Under the pieces are notes generated by a model that ran no database searches, had not been told where the DNA came from, and worked only from the letters and a program-made list of their open reading frames with translations. Both the position numbers and the translations under genes were made by a program. A DNA stretch of 64,000 nucleotides from Paramacrobiotus metropolitanus (taxonomy: Eukaryota; Tardigrada; Eutardigrada; Parachela; Macrobiotidae): contig NW_026570223.1 of the NCBI RefSeq assembly GCF_019649055.1, positions 3,472,001 to 3,536,000 of the forward strand, in the 5' to 3' direction. Every line of letters starts with the position of its first letter. Within the stretch, counting starts at the first letter, position 1. Of the stretch, positions 1-10,611 are shown piece by piece.

Positions 1-114
1 CGTAATTAGCGATTCCATAAATATAACGTATTCTTCTGCATTTTTGGCACGTCTAATCGGGTGCTCGCAATAGTGAATCATTCTCAAACAAATTTTACCA
101 CGTTTTTGTTTCAG

Positions 115-2629
115 CTATCCAATTTCCTCGTTCTCATTCACTGGAATGCATGTTTCTTTTATCTGATATCAGCGCGAGCAGGTAGGAAAAGGTTATGATG
201 TTCTCTTTTTCGCTTTCGGTATACAATTAGTATGAAATGGGTGCCGAACTACTGCAAAATCGTACATATGTGTTTAATAATAATAATAATTATATTATTG
301 TAATTATTCTAGTACAGCAAGTACTACGTACCATATTAATAGTTTGACTTCGTTTGACTATATTATTATAGTAAATTCTCGATTGCGAAATAGTGCAAAT
401 TTGTGACACAAATACAATTGTTTAGCTGTTTACAATCATATCTCTATCAGGGTTGGATTCCGATGAATGGGTCTATCCAGGAGAAAATGGAAAAAAACTG
501 GATCATATAAGCATGAACACAGGGGATGGACACGCAAAAGATCCGGTAGATAAGTTTAGAGAATATGCTGGTTTTGATCGCACTTCTAAAAGTAATTCGG
601 ACAGAGACGCATTGTACGTAACCGTTTTAAGTTAATTAATTATAACAAAATTATTTATGTTTCGCTTCTCTGTTTCCGAACACATAATAACCTATATTAC
701 CGAGTCGCTTTTGTAGTTGTTGACGAAATACATCATCTGCTTCTATAGATCACTGTAAGTATATTAACATAGTAATTTTGTTTGTCTCATGCTAAGTTAA
801 TGTCAACACTAACTACTGACGGTGAAAATGATAACGGAATTGTCAATTATTGCAGACACACGTTGACCATGATCGGTATAGTAGAGCAACCGCAATATCC
901 AGGAGAGTTACTCTTCATGGTGGGGAGTTTATTGGTATCCGTAATGTTGTTTTCCCAAATACTCGGAAACGTATCCAGAACGATTATCAATCAGGATATT
1001 CATGGGATGGAGTTCCGCACCAACATAACCAGTGTTAAGGCGTATATGGAGATGCGCAATGCAAGTTGTTATACCATATCATGCCCTGATATTTTTCTAT
1101 ATATATATGTATAATAAGCAATTCAAAACTATGTCTCACATATTCACACTATCTAATTATATTTAATGTAACTCGTAGTCTTCACTGATCTTTCTGTCTT
1201 GCAGATTGGCGAAGCGTTAAGAAAACGAATAATGTAAGTGCATAATTAACATAACCCTTAATCATGCAAACTACAATAGTTAAGCCGGGTTTTATGGTCG
1301 TCACATAATTCAACAGTTTTTTGTGACTGTACATCTATTATCTCATATTTGCCGTTGTTTTATATCTTAGTGTCATCTATTGTGTTATTTATTGTATTGG
1401 TTATTGATTGTGAGTTTTTGGTCTGCACAATTGCAGAAATCACTTTGAGCACCAATGGGTCACACGTGAAACAGTTGACGAAAGAAAAACTCTGACCTGT
1501 TTGCATGACAAGCTGGAATCGGAACTGTCAATTCAAGTCCACCTGGAAACTATGAAACGAGTACGAATATTCCAAGGCGTCGAACCTGGATTACTAATGG
1601 ATCTCGTTATGAAACTCAAGCTGCAGGTACACTATTGTATTTGCATTCTGCTCACATATCGCAGCTGACAACGACTCCCGCGCTCCCCAAGCTCGCCTTA
1701 TTTATTTACACAAACGGTGACAACCCTCTATCGATCTCCGCTAAGTCCGCTTTCCATTTTCTAACAGCTTATATATGCTTGGTGCAGCTTTGCAACACGA
1801 ATGACAGAGAATCCTCGATTCATGATTAACTGAAATCGGCTGAAAATATGTATAAATGCGAACCCAGAGTTTGATTTGCTTCCCTGCACATACAAAAAAT
1901 ACGAAAAGGTCACCAAAGGCCGGAGTACTAAAAATTATGAACCTTAATGTTACTAGTTTAGTCTTAACTCTTAACTATCGTACCTTATATTATTTTTGTA
2001 CATATGCACTCAATAATCTTGTAATCGTACTTGTCTGATAATATACCTATGTTATCGTACCTGTGACCGATTTTATGTAGGTTTTCCTTCCGGGTGACTA
2101 CGTCTGTCGCAAAGGTGACATTGGTCGGGAATTGTACATCGTCAAGCGCGGTTGTTTGTCGGTAGTGTCCGATGATGGAGAAACGGTTTTCGCCACCATA
2201 GGAGAGGGCTCCGTGTTTGGTGAAATCAGTATCCTGAATATTGCCGGCATCAAATCGGGCAACCGACGGACCGCCAATGTGCGCAGCATTGGCTACTCTG
2301 ATTTGTTCTGTCTTTCAAAAGAAGATTTGTGGGAATCACTGGGAGACTATCCGGAAGGGCAAAAGAAAATGGTAGAACTGGGTAAACAACTGCTGATCAA
2401 GGACAACCTTCTTGACACGGAGGCAGCTGAACAAGCGGAACGCCGGAAAAATGCCTTCTTAAACAAGCTGGATAATGTTGAGGCCAAGATCGAAAACATT
2501 CAGATACGATTTGCTAGTCTGGTAGCGGAACGGGCGGCTGCAGTACAGAAATTAGAAAAACGTCTTGCTAGAATTGATAAAATGATGAGATTGCAAGGGG
2601 TTATACCGGAAGAGGCGGTAGTATGCTAA
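115..2629 (+). CDS. CNGA: Cyclic nucleotide-gated channel, CNGA-type alpha subunit, 3' part
   Basis: Seven in-frame exons can be joined: 115-181, 451-617, 717-754, 856-1060, 1205-1233, 1437-1626 and 2081-2629 (stop), giving 414 residues; S1-S4 lie upstream of the window. In order they encode S5 (LVLIHWNACFFYLIS), the turret (DEWVYPG), pore helix and filter (FYRSLHTLTMIGIVEQP), S6 (VGSLLVSVMLFSQILGN), the C-linker (KRIINHFEHQW, TVDERK, VHLETMKRVRIF), a cyclic-nucleotide-binding domain (GDYVCRKGDIGRELYIVK; FGEISIL; GNRRTANVRS with the cGMP-binding Arg-Thr) and a C-terminal coiled coil (FLNKLDNVEAKIENIQIRF) like the CNGA leucine zipper. Family members are plasma-membrane cation channels opened by cGMP or cAMP in sensory cells. 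The CNBD and zipper argue for CNGA rather than CNGB, but the filter departs from the TIGE of CNGA channels. The fourth intron uses a GC donor. Confidence 0.9.
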
Positions 2630-3499
2630 ATTTTTTACTGAAGCAAATTATTCTGAAAAAATACACTGCTAACACCTATTGTCAGCATAAAATTAAAAAA
2701 TTAAAATCAATTGATGCTGTGATAGAACATCCACTGTCCATTGCCCGCGGGCACTGACTCCCATAAACTGATAAGCGAAACGATTAATCTCTGCTCATGA
2801 TGGTTACTTAACTTATTTTCGGCGTATAGATCACGGTGATTTGGTTTAATCTGTATAAAAGTAACGGCATAAGAAGTAGCGGAACGATATGTAATGTGGA
2901 ATGTACTTAATTGTATGAAATTAATAATATTATTCGGAAATCTGGCATCACCAGAAGACAAGGAAACTGCGATGTTTACATAGTACTGTAAAACATGCAA
3001 TTGCAGACATGGCGGTTACGTGAAATTTTGCTATGCGGCTTAACAAATCCCAAAGGAAGAGTATTTACTAATTTACACTCTATTTAAAGCGGAAGAAGTA
3101 CAGTATGTGGAAGTTTCAGGGATCACAACTCCCACTGAGTGACACGTTTGTTAATGAACTGAAAGAAAAAACTGAAAGTGAAAACTGAAACTGTTTACGA
3201 TCTGGATCTGTCTTGGATATTCGGGCCATTATTTCGGAGCAACAGGGATCCTCAGCATCTTTCAGAATTAAAGGATTCTAGCGATCCAGGAAACTAGCAA
3301 CTTCACATTTAGTATCTAAATTCTGCGAGCAGGTTCTTGTTTATTGTTGCGTCGGAATTCGCGCTAGCGTGAACATTGCTCGGATGCCATCGCATTATTA
3401 AAAGTTGTTTGCGTAATCGTTGCTCCAACAGTGTATTCCACTGAAAGACTTATTTATTTTGTCATTGGACTGATTGGAGTCTTTGGATTTACGTTCATC
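2630..3499. other. Intergenic: CNGA 3' flank and MRPL24 upstream region
   Basis: AT-rich sequence between the channel stop codon and the MRPL24 start. It contains only short ORFs with no family resemblance. It should hold the channel 3'UTR and the MRPL24 promoter; no motif was convincing. Confidence 0.5.
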
Positions 3500-4896
3500 A
3501 TGCGACTTTCAATTGCAAGGTTATGTTATCACCGAAATTTTCCTAAGGGTTACCTAAAGAAAGAGAAGGGCATTAAGCAAGACCCAAAATGGGAGCGAAG
3601 CACTTATCGATACACTGAAGAGCGTTTTTGGAGTAATTCGGAGAAGAACCTAAATCACCCTTCGAGCAGGATTGCGGATCGCGATAGATTAGTCCATGCG
3701 CCTCTTAAAAATTGGTGCATTTACCGTGGCGATTTGGTAAATTACAAGCAGATAACCAGAAAGAATTTAATTGTAAAAATATTTGGATTCTTTTGTCGCT
3801 TCGACTTGCAGTCACTTGCAGCCTTGCTGGCTAACATTTCGTTTGCGCCGCGTTAGTCTGTTTATTATTCTGTGGTTTTTATCGATGGAACCCTATTTTA
3901 ATCTTCTTTTGGTTTGATATTTTTACACTTTCGAGATACTCTAAAATCGGTGAAACCACTGCTTTTTTTCTGCACTCTGTGGGTATCTGCGCTGTATAAG
4001 TTGTTTGTTACTTTTTAGGTCCAGATATTAGCTGGTAAAGATAAGGGGAAACGAGCTGAAGTGGTGCAGGTTGTTCGCGAACGGAACTGGTGCTTTGTCA
4101 GGGGAAAGAATCTTGTAAGCGTGGTGCTAATTTTCTGGTTTGTGTGCTGAATGATGGTTGCTGTTTCATTGCTTTTATGGTCACCACTTAGAAATATGAA
4201 GAGGTCGGGAAGGCCGCTGGTGTTCCGGCGCGGATCGTCGGGAAAGAAATGCCGCTGGATGTCGTCCACGAAGTAGCATTGATTGATCCAACAGACAAGT
4301 AATTTTATTGTTTAATGATACTATACTGGAAAAAAATTTAAATCAAGCGTCTCTCTAGCACTGCTTTTAGTAACTTCAAAGCAAAGTCTATTTTTATATT
4401 ATTTAACTATTGAATGAACTGTTTGCTTAAATATTTAAAATCATTTGATTGGTAATACTTAACTGAATCGGTTAAATTATGACCGCTTTCACATGACCGC
4501 TTTCACAAAAATAAGAATCGTAATTTTTTTAACGTTCTGTAGTACGGCTACCCAGGTGGAATGGAGATATACAGAGGAGGGCGATAAAGTACGCGTGTCG
4601 AAACGTACTGGGCGAATAATTCCTTTACCGGTACAAGCTGAAGAGACTTACGAATACAAAACCAGAAGCAGCTATAAAGGTGAGAAAAATTGGTTTCGTT
4701 AGACTTTTCGTATAAGTTTTGAAGTTCGTGGATGTCTGAGTTGGTAATTTTTTTTTTAGAAAATCCCAAGGATACCGATGATAAAACTTTAAAAGAAGTC
4801 ACATTCACTCCTGCTCCTCGGACTTTCGAAGAAGATATTATGCAAGCAATGGGCATAGTAGATACAAGAAAACCACCGCGAACGTTTTGGTATTAA
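3500..4896 (+). CDS. MRPL24: Mitochondrial large-subunit ribosomal protein uL24m
   Basis: Five exons: 3500-3736, 4019-4114, 4192-4298, 4543-4679 and 4760-4896. All phases close, giving 237 residues against about 216 in human. It is a protein of the large mitoribosomal subunit. A basic N-terminus suits mitochondrial import ([14 protein letters not shown]). The KOW core spans the exon 1/2 junction ([19 protein letters not shown], then [20 protein letters not shown]). It is followed by the diagnostic [20 protein letters not shown] block and the C-terminal [14 protein letters not shown]...TFWY, close to the human EEVMEAMGIKETRK...VYWY. The exon 4 acceptor at 4542 is chosen because it keeps phase and retains the residues before EWRYTEEG; the CAG a few bases downstream would break the frame. 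An upstream in-frame extension has no ATG, so ATG 3500 is the start. Confidence 0.93.
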
Positions 4897-5663
4897 AGTT
4901 AAGGCATTTTTTACGCCTCGGTGTAGCGATTTGTCTCGTTTTGATACGAAACTATGGTTTTTGGTGTAATCATGATCGAGAATTGAGTTGCTGACTTGCT
5001 GTAATAATTATGTATTTTGTTTTGTTGAACGAAAGAATGCTTGTAAGCGTTCGACGCTGCATTGGGAGCGCTCACTACTCAATCTTTGCTAGCAGTTTTT
5101 TTCAACTGGAAACGACGAAAACCTTCGAAACTATCAAATCGTTTACTTGGAATCCGTTTATTCAGAAGTAAAATGTTCGAAACGAGAGATCCAATTGCTG
5201 ATTTAGTACAGCAGCACAAAATAGCAGAAACTAGAAAGCTTGTTAATTTTTCAAAACCAGACGCAGGTGCGTATTGTGGGTAATGAATGGCGGATAATTT
5301 AATAGGTACTTAATTTTTAAGACCTTTGTATCACAAGTGGCTGCCAGCTGGTTCAGTTAGCGCTTAGTCAAAAGTTGTCTCGATGAAATACCGCTGTCAA
5401 GGCGGCTACTTTATTCGCGTTGCGTTTATTAGAAGTCCACGTGTCCAGAATTTACAGTTACCATAATTTTGTCAAGTTTTGATTTTTCTTTTTTCAAATC
5501 TGACTGGGAGTGTTTGTTTTTGCTTTTGTTCATCATAGAAGTACTCGGAATTTTAGTTCTGACATCCACTTGTCTCAGTGGTGTGCCACTGCCTGAAGAT
5601 TCAAGATCGTAGCTGGTGATCGCGAACATACAGTAATTACTGAAAGGACTCAGTTTGTCCGAC
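4897..5663. other. MRPL24-COPE intergenic region with unconfirmed small ORFs
   Basis: Three small ORFs lie here and none is recognised. On plus, an ATG at 5173 opens a stretch (MFETRDPIADLVQQHK...) ending at a GTGCGT donor near 5267. It could join to an acceptor near 5432 for about 47 residues. On plus in another frame, a 45-codon ORF begins MLVSVRRCIGSAHYS and looks like a mitochondrial leader. On minus, 5429-5665 encodes 78 lysine/serine-rich residues. They conflict with one another, so no more than one or two can be real. The COPE promoter and 5'UTR should also be here. Confidence 0.3.
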
Positions 5664-7889
5664 ATGGCTCAACGCGAACCTCCCGCAGACCCTTTATTTG
5701 ACATGCGTAATTCATACTATCTGGGAGAATATCAGAAATGCATTAATGAGGCAATGAAAACTAAGGTAAGACAACTACTACAAGGGCCATTATTGAACTT
5801 TGTAGTCTGTGTTAAATCGCTACCCCGTTTTGCATTGCTAATCGCTGTATTTTTGCAAAGTCATAAAACTTAAAAGATGGTCTGCTTTCTTTTGCTGTAC
5901 TTTGTGATTTTGTGTCATTGCGACTTAACACAATGTCAAATTCTTGAACGTAGGTTTCAGCGGCTGAATTGAAACTAGAGCGCGATATTTTCATGTATCG
6001 TGCATACATTGCGCTGGAGAAGTTTAAGCTGGTGCTGGATGAGCTCCGGAATACTCCGAGTGAAGAACTGAAAGCTGTTTGTTTGCTTGCGGAGTATATG
6101 CAGATTTGCCAGGCTAGCCAAATTGATGAATCCAAAAGGTATATATAATTAATGATTAATGATGTTAGTGCGCTATCGGCTTGTGAATGCTTGCGAAACA
6201 TAAATCTTTGTAGAGCCACTGTCGTAAAGAAGTTGGACGAAAAACTCGCGTCCGGTGGAGTTGCCAGCACCAATTATGCAATGTTTATCGTTGCGGCATG
6301 TATTTATGGGTTGGAAGAGGTACGAAAAACTTATATCCTGGAAACTGTGGATAGATTTATATACTTGCATCGTTATGTAAATTTTGGTAAATGTTTAAAC
6401 AAAAGAAGTTTTGAGTGCTCAGTTAAGAAGTTAATATATCTGCGGTACGTTTTCCTTCATGTTTGTTCCGTTTTTTCTTGTTTTTGTGCGTCATTATGAG
6501 ATTGTTATCTGCAAATCTAGTCATGACAGTTGATTGCAGTTTTTCAAAATAACTTTTACAGTAGTATTGGCTAAAGGCAGTCCTTTGGCTGATTTTTGAA
6601 GTGTAATGTGCTTATCAAAAACAGTATTTAACATAAGTAACTTTAAACCTTGGCTTTCGTAACGCTGTACATGTTGCTCCGAAAATACTGTATTGAAAAA
6701 TTATTTTTGTTTTGCTAGAATTATGAAGCTGCTTTGAGGATACTGCATCAATCTGACCATTTAGAATGGTAAGTTATTATCTGCCTTCTAGAAAAATAAT
6801 TATTGTCTTGTCTTGCTAGATTTGGAATTATGATCTGCTTACTTGCTTCTGTTCGGCATTTTGAACAAGACTTAGTACGAAGCATTGTCACAGGGCTTTT
6901 GGTAAACTGCAGTAACTAAATAATCGCTGCCATTACAGTATTATGGGTTTTGACTTTTGACTAAAGTTGCCGAGACACGTTTCTTGGTAATGTTTGTTTT
7001 AGTACTCAGTGAAATGTAGTGGATTACAGTCCTACAAGTCTGAGATCTAAACTATTGACTTCCACTTTGCAGCCTTGCGCACACAGTTTTCATCTACTGC
7101 AAAATGGAAAGACCGGATGCCGCGAAGTATTTCGAACTGTTGATTTTTTTATTATTTTTGTCAAATAATTTTTTTCACAGAAAAACCGTGAAGCGGATGC
7201 AGGAGTTTGAAGAAGATGCGACTCTTACCCAGATTGCCGAAGCTACTGTTAATCTCCAAATGGTACTGCAGAATGACATTAGGAAATTTTATCGTTTTCT
7301 ATCGGAGTTTTTATTTCGCTAAATGTTTCAGAATGGTGAACATATTCAAGAAGCATACCATATTTTCAAAGACTTATCTGATAAATATTCTGCGTCCACA
7401 ATCTGCTTGAACGGGATGGTTACCGCACTACTTTGCATGGGACGATGGGAGGAAGCGGAAGGTTATTTACAGGAAGCATTGCAGAAAGTGAGATTTTGTA
7501 ATTATAACAGTGGATGTCAGCTTTACTTGAGTTTTCTTTCTGTTTTGTTTTGCTCGTAATATTTGAATTTTGAAAACGAACTGCTGCGAGTGAGATGTGT
7601 AATTCAAATTTCAGGATCCAAATAATCCATCAATTCTGGCGAATTTAATAGTTTGCGGTGGACATACGGCAAAACAAGATGATGTAATTAATCGCTACAT
7701 CAACCAGTTACAAGATTCTCATCCCAATCATCAGTTGACGCAGTTGTTCAACGTAAAAGTAGGCATATAAGTGTGAAGTTCTTTATTTATCTTTGAAGTT
7801 GTTACTGGTTACTCATATCTTGTTAATTGCAGACAAGAGAGCTCGAAAGAGCATGCCGACAATACGCGCCAGAAGTTGCATCGCCTTGA
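5664..7889 (+). CDS. COPE: Coatomer subunit epsilon (epsilon-COP)
   Basis: Nine exons: 5664-5765, 5954-6138, 6214-6319, 6719-6768, 7073-7126, 7181-7262, 7332-7487, 7615-7758 and 7833-7889. They total 311 residues against 308 in human, with every phase consistent. Epsilon-COP is an all-helical, TPR-like subunit of the cytosolic COPI coat; it pairs with alpha-COP in Golgi-to-ER transport. Recognisable blocks are LFDMRNSYYLGEYQKCINEA at the N-terminus, LERDIFMYRAYIALEKF, KRMQEFEEDATLTQIAEA, QEAYHIFKDLSDKYS, GRWEEAEGYLQEAL, and the C-terminal ELERACRQYAPEVAS, which resembles human DFDRLVLQYAPSA. The intron at 7127-7180 is only 54 nt, which sets the practical minimum intron size here. ATG 5664 is used because the frame upstream has no other ATG. 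Adjacent to MRPL24 on the same strand; the promoter should lie in the 770-nt gap. Confidence 0.95.
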
Positions 7890-8873
7890 AAGATATTCTC
7901 GATTTGGGCAGCATGGCGTTTCGTTTTTCTCGTTTTCCAGTCCTTGTAACCTTTAGCGAAAATATTTCCATGCTTGCAGATCATTTTGATGATCGTGTGG
8001 CGCTTAAAAAATTGGTATTAACGCTTAGTGGTTATTTTCGTAATTGATTTTGGAAGTTGTCATTTCTCTGCACTTGTTTATTTCGTTCTTCGTTACCTGG
8101 AAAGGTTATTTCTTTAATAAAAGCGCTACATAGGAATTTCCGGGAAGATGTTCTACTTCAGGGCAACGTCAAAACTCATACGTCTTATACCAAAGCGGAT
8201 AAACTTACCCAGTTTTCCTGGTTCAGTTTCAGTAATTACTTTGTTCTATGTCGCAAGTTCACAAACAGGATGTAAAGTAAAAGTATAAATCAAACTGGGT
8301 CATTATCAGTAAGTACGGCATCCGTGTCCAGTGAATATAAATCGCTAATTTAATTAATTTCCTCCTCCATGATCCCAAAACTTTGGTTTGGGATTATGTG
8401 TACTCGTACATAGAAAATATGACTAGAACTTACTTAGAAAATATGACTCCAAGTCAAGAACTATGACTATGAGACTGCATAAAGTGACACATATTCTCGT
8501 ACTTTCTTATTTGATGAGGAGACAATCAGTTCCACGTCGCATCACATCTGAAGAGTTTAATTACTACTGTACTCGCAAACTGTGCTGCTAAACTGATTCG
8601 AATGAGTTCGAGAAAATTAAAGATCAAAGAGATGATAAACGGATGCATCATGCTCAACGAAAAAAAGCACATGACACCTGAAAACAGAAGACTACCATGC
8701 CAAAACATTTCCAATATACAGATCAACACCTTAACCACACGGCCTCTAACAAAACAACTTTATTCTCATCACGTAAAAAAACTGAAAAGAGAAAAACCCA
8801 GGTATACCATAACAGTACCATGGATGACATCATAAAAACACGAAAGGAATATTCCTGGCTGAGATTCATTTCC
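7890..8873. other. COPE-SKP1 convergent intergenic region
   Basis: Noncoding between two convergent genes. It holds a short direct repeat (TAGAAAATATGACT twice near 8411 and 8438), one copy of GTACTCGTAC at 8400-8409, and presumably both 3'UTRs. No coding signal was found. Confidence 0.5.
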
Positions 8874-9416
8874 TCAAACCAGATCGCGATCCGGCTCACA
8901 CCATTCCGTCTCACGGCGAATCTTTTCCTCCTCCTCCGGCGTAAAATCGTTCTTGATGCCGAATTCCGCACGGATCTGCTCCGGAGTCTTGTTCTTCAGC
9001 CAGGACGCGATGGTCTTGCAGCAGGCTTCCACCAGACCGCGAATGTTCATGTAGTTGGCACCCATTACCAGCTCGTAAATCTGACCGCGACGCATCTTTC
9101 CCAGCCATTCTTTATCCCAATCAGCCACGTCGTCCAGTTTGCGCAGAATAACGGATTCTTCGTCCTCGGCCAGTTCCGGCTGGTCCTTGTACTGGTTCAG
9201 CCACTCGACGATCTTCTCCAGCACGGCGAACTTCACTTCAGCCAGGGGAATCGCTTCATCGCCGTCTTTAATGGGCTTACTCGGCGTACCATCGGCGTTC
9301 GGCCACTGTCCTAAGTTAATCAACATCTCCTTGATGAGCTTGGAATGTTTGACGGCATTGAGCTCCACTTCGATAGTGTTCTCATCCTTGCTTTCCAGTG
9401 TGACCTTCTGATCCAT
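8874..9416 (-). CDS. skp1: SKP1-like SCF ubiquitin-ligase adaptor, intronless
   Basis: A single ORF of 180 residues from ATG 9416. The reading frame continues upstream without an ATG, so this methionine is taken as the start. SKP1 bridges CUL1 and F-box proteins in SCF ubiquitin ligases. The N-terminal POZ/BTB-like fold (KVTLESKDENTIEVELNAVK) and the C-terminal Skp1 dimerisation region (LMGANY-type ELVMGANYMNIRGLVEACC, KTPEQIRAEFGIKNDFTPEE, WCEPD) are clear. It is longer and more divergent than canonical SKP1 of about 163 residues: the loop after QWPNADGTPSKP is expanded and the tail DRDLV replaces the usual EEK. Every other confidently identified gene here has introns except the CENP-B-like one, so a retrocopied SKP1 paralogue is plausible. 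Multiple SKP1-related genes are known in nematodes and other invertebrates. Confidence 0.88.
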   Translation of the reverse strand: MDQKVTLESKDENTIEVELNAVKHSKLIKEMLINLGQWPNADGTPSKPIKDGDEAIPLAEVKFAVLEKIVEWLNQYKDQPELAEDEESVILRKLDDVADWDKEWLGKMRRGQIYELVMGANYMNIRGLVEACCKTIASWLKNKTPEQIRAEFGIKNDFTPEEEEKIRRETEWCEPDRDLV

Positions 9417-10234
9417 TTTCGAACTTTCACGAATCTGTCTTTTGAGTTTCGACAATCGGATTCGAGAAAACAGGAGCGAGTAAGGCGCAAGGACTGTTTA
9501 ATGCTATATAGTATATACTGTATAACAACTGTGGACAGTAAATGCGTAAAATTAATTCGCGAAAGGTTCACGGATTTAAATTTCTGGATTAAAAGTAAAG
9601 TACTTCGTAAAAAACTCAAAACTGACAAGCGCAACTGTGGCCAGCAAGAACAAGATGTCGGACTTGGTCTGACGAAAATTAGGGCTATATTAGCCTATAT
9701 ATTCCACGAATCAAACGAACTTTTTGGCGCATTGCATCATGGCTGCAAGACTGAAGCGGATCATCACATCCGTCAGATTAGTTATGCCGTCATCTGCGTT
9801 ACTACAGAGTCCAGAGAGACGGCTTGAAGCGAACCCACATCCTGAGAGGCTGAGTCTGGTTGTTGAGGCGCACCTTGGACTCACCGTCAGTATCGATTTT
9901 TTTTCGCACAAAACTTGACAAAAGATTGCAATCACTTGAAAACGAAAGATTTTGATAAGGTGTTTGTACTATTTGATGATATTGATCACGTAATGAGCAA
10001 TAATTAATCCCAACATTTTGCAACATATGCATTTTCTTCGTCATTACGCCATCTTTCTCGATATTAATAGCGTAAGCCTTAGCAAAATTCCATTCGTATC
10101 TCCCTTTTGCAAACGACACACTGAACCAAACTTTGGTGTCTATAGATCATTTGATAGCGCTGCGATCATAGATTTGCAGAAACGGGTTGGTTTTTCTAAA
10201 CTATTTGAGACTTGAGAGAAAATTTTAAAAAAGC
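9417..10234. other. SKP1 upstream region, mostly noncoding
   Basis: Probable promoter side of the SKP1-like gene. At 9740-9900 a GC-richer stretch is open on both strands: on plus it begins MAARLKRIITSVRLVMPSSA, which resembles a mitochondrial leader, and on minus it contains a GTGAGT donor. No homologue was recognised on either strand, so it is left unassigned. Confidence 0.35.
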
Positions 10235-10611
10235 TTAACATACGAAGTCTATGGGAAAAGTAAAGAACCCACCACTGCAAACCCGCCCACACCACCACTG
10301 TCTCCAACAGAATGACAGCCAGAAACGCAATTCTGACAATTCCGCTAAACATTACACGTACGGAATTAAATTCAAACCTTTGCGTATGTCATTTGGGAGC
10401 TTCGAGCTTAATAATTTCTCATCGAAAGTCAGTTTCGAGGAAGAAAATGAAAGGTTGAAAGGACTCACATTCACTGTGGGGAAGCGGGGGCTGGAAGCCG
10501 CAAGGTCTGCAGATAAAGTAGCTGCCTGCCGAAGCGGTTTAATCAGTTTTAAATTTAGTGCTACCACTTGCGGGTGCGATAGTCTTTGTTGCCGAATCTC
10601 ATCTGCCCTTT
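10235..10611 (-). CDS. Unidentified spliced ORF, C-terminal exons
   Basis: Two minus-strand exons are proposed: 10362-10611 (acceptor CTCCCAG, donor GTACGT) and 10235-10274 (acceptor GTTTGCAG, stop TAA), separated by an 87-nt intron. The larger exon encodes RADEIRQQRLSHPQVVALNL, then KLIKPLRQAATLSADLAASS and SSSKLTFDEKLLSSKLPNDI. The last exon adds GGFFTFPIDFVC. Codon composition is richer in GC than the flanks. No upstream first exon was found, and the family is not recognised. An unspliced reading would stop just past the donor, next to an overlapping ATG frame with a hydrophobic N-terminus, which is an alternative model. Confidence 0.32.

Noticed and set aside
5429-5665. Minus-strand 78-codon ORF overlapping the COPE start
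   Set aside because: No recognisable family, and it conflicts with the COPE 5'UTR and with a plus-strand exon model. Kept only as a note on the intergenic region.
8697-9314. Plus-strand ORF of 205 codons
   Set aside because: Antisense to the SKP1-like coding sequence.
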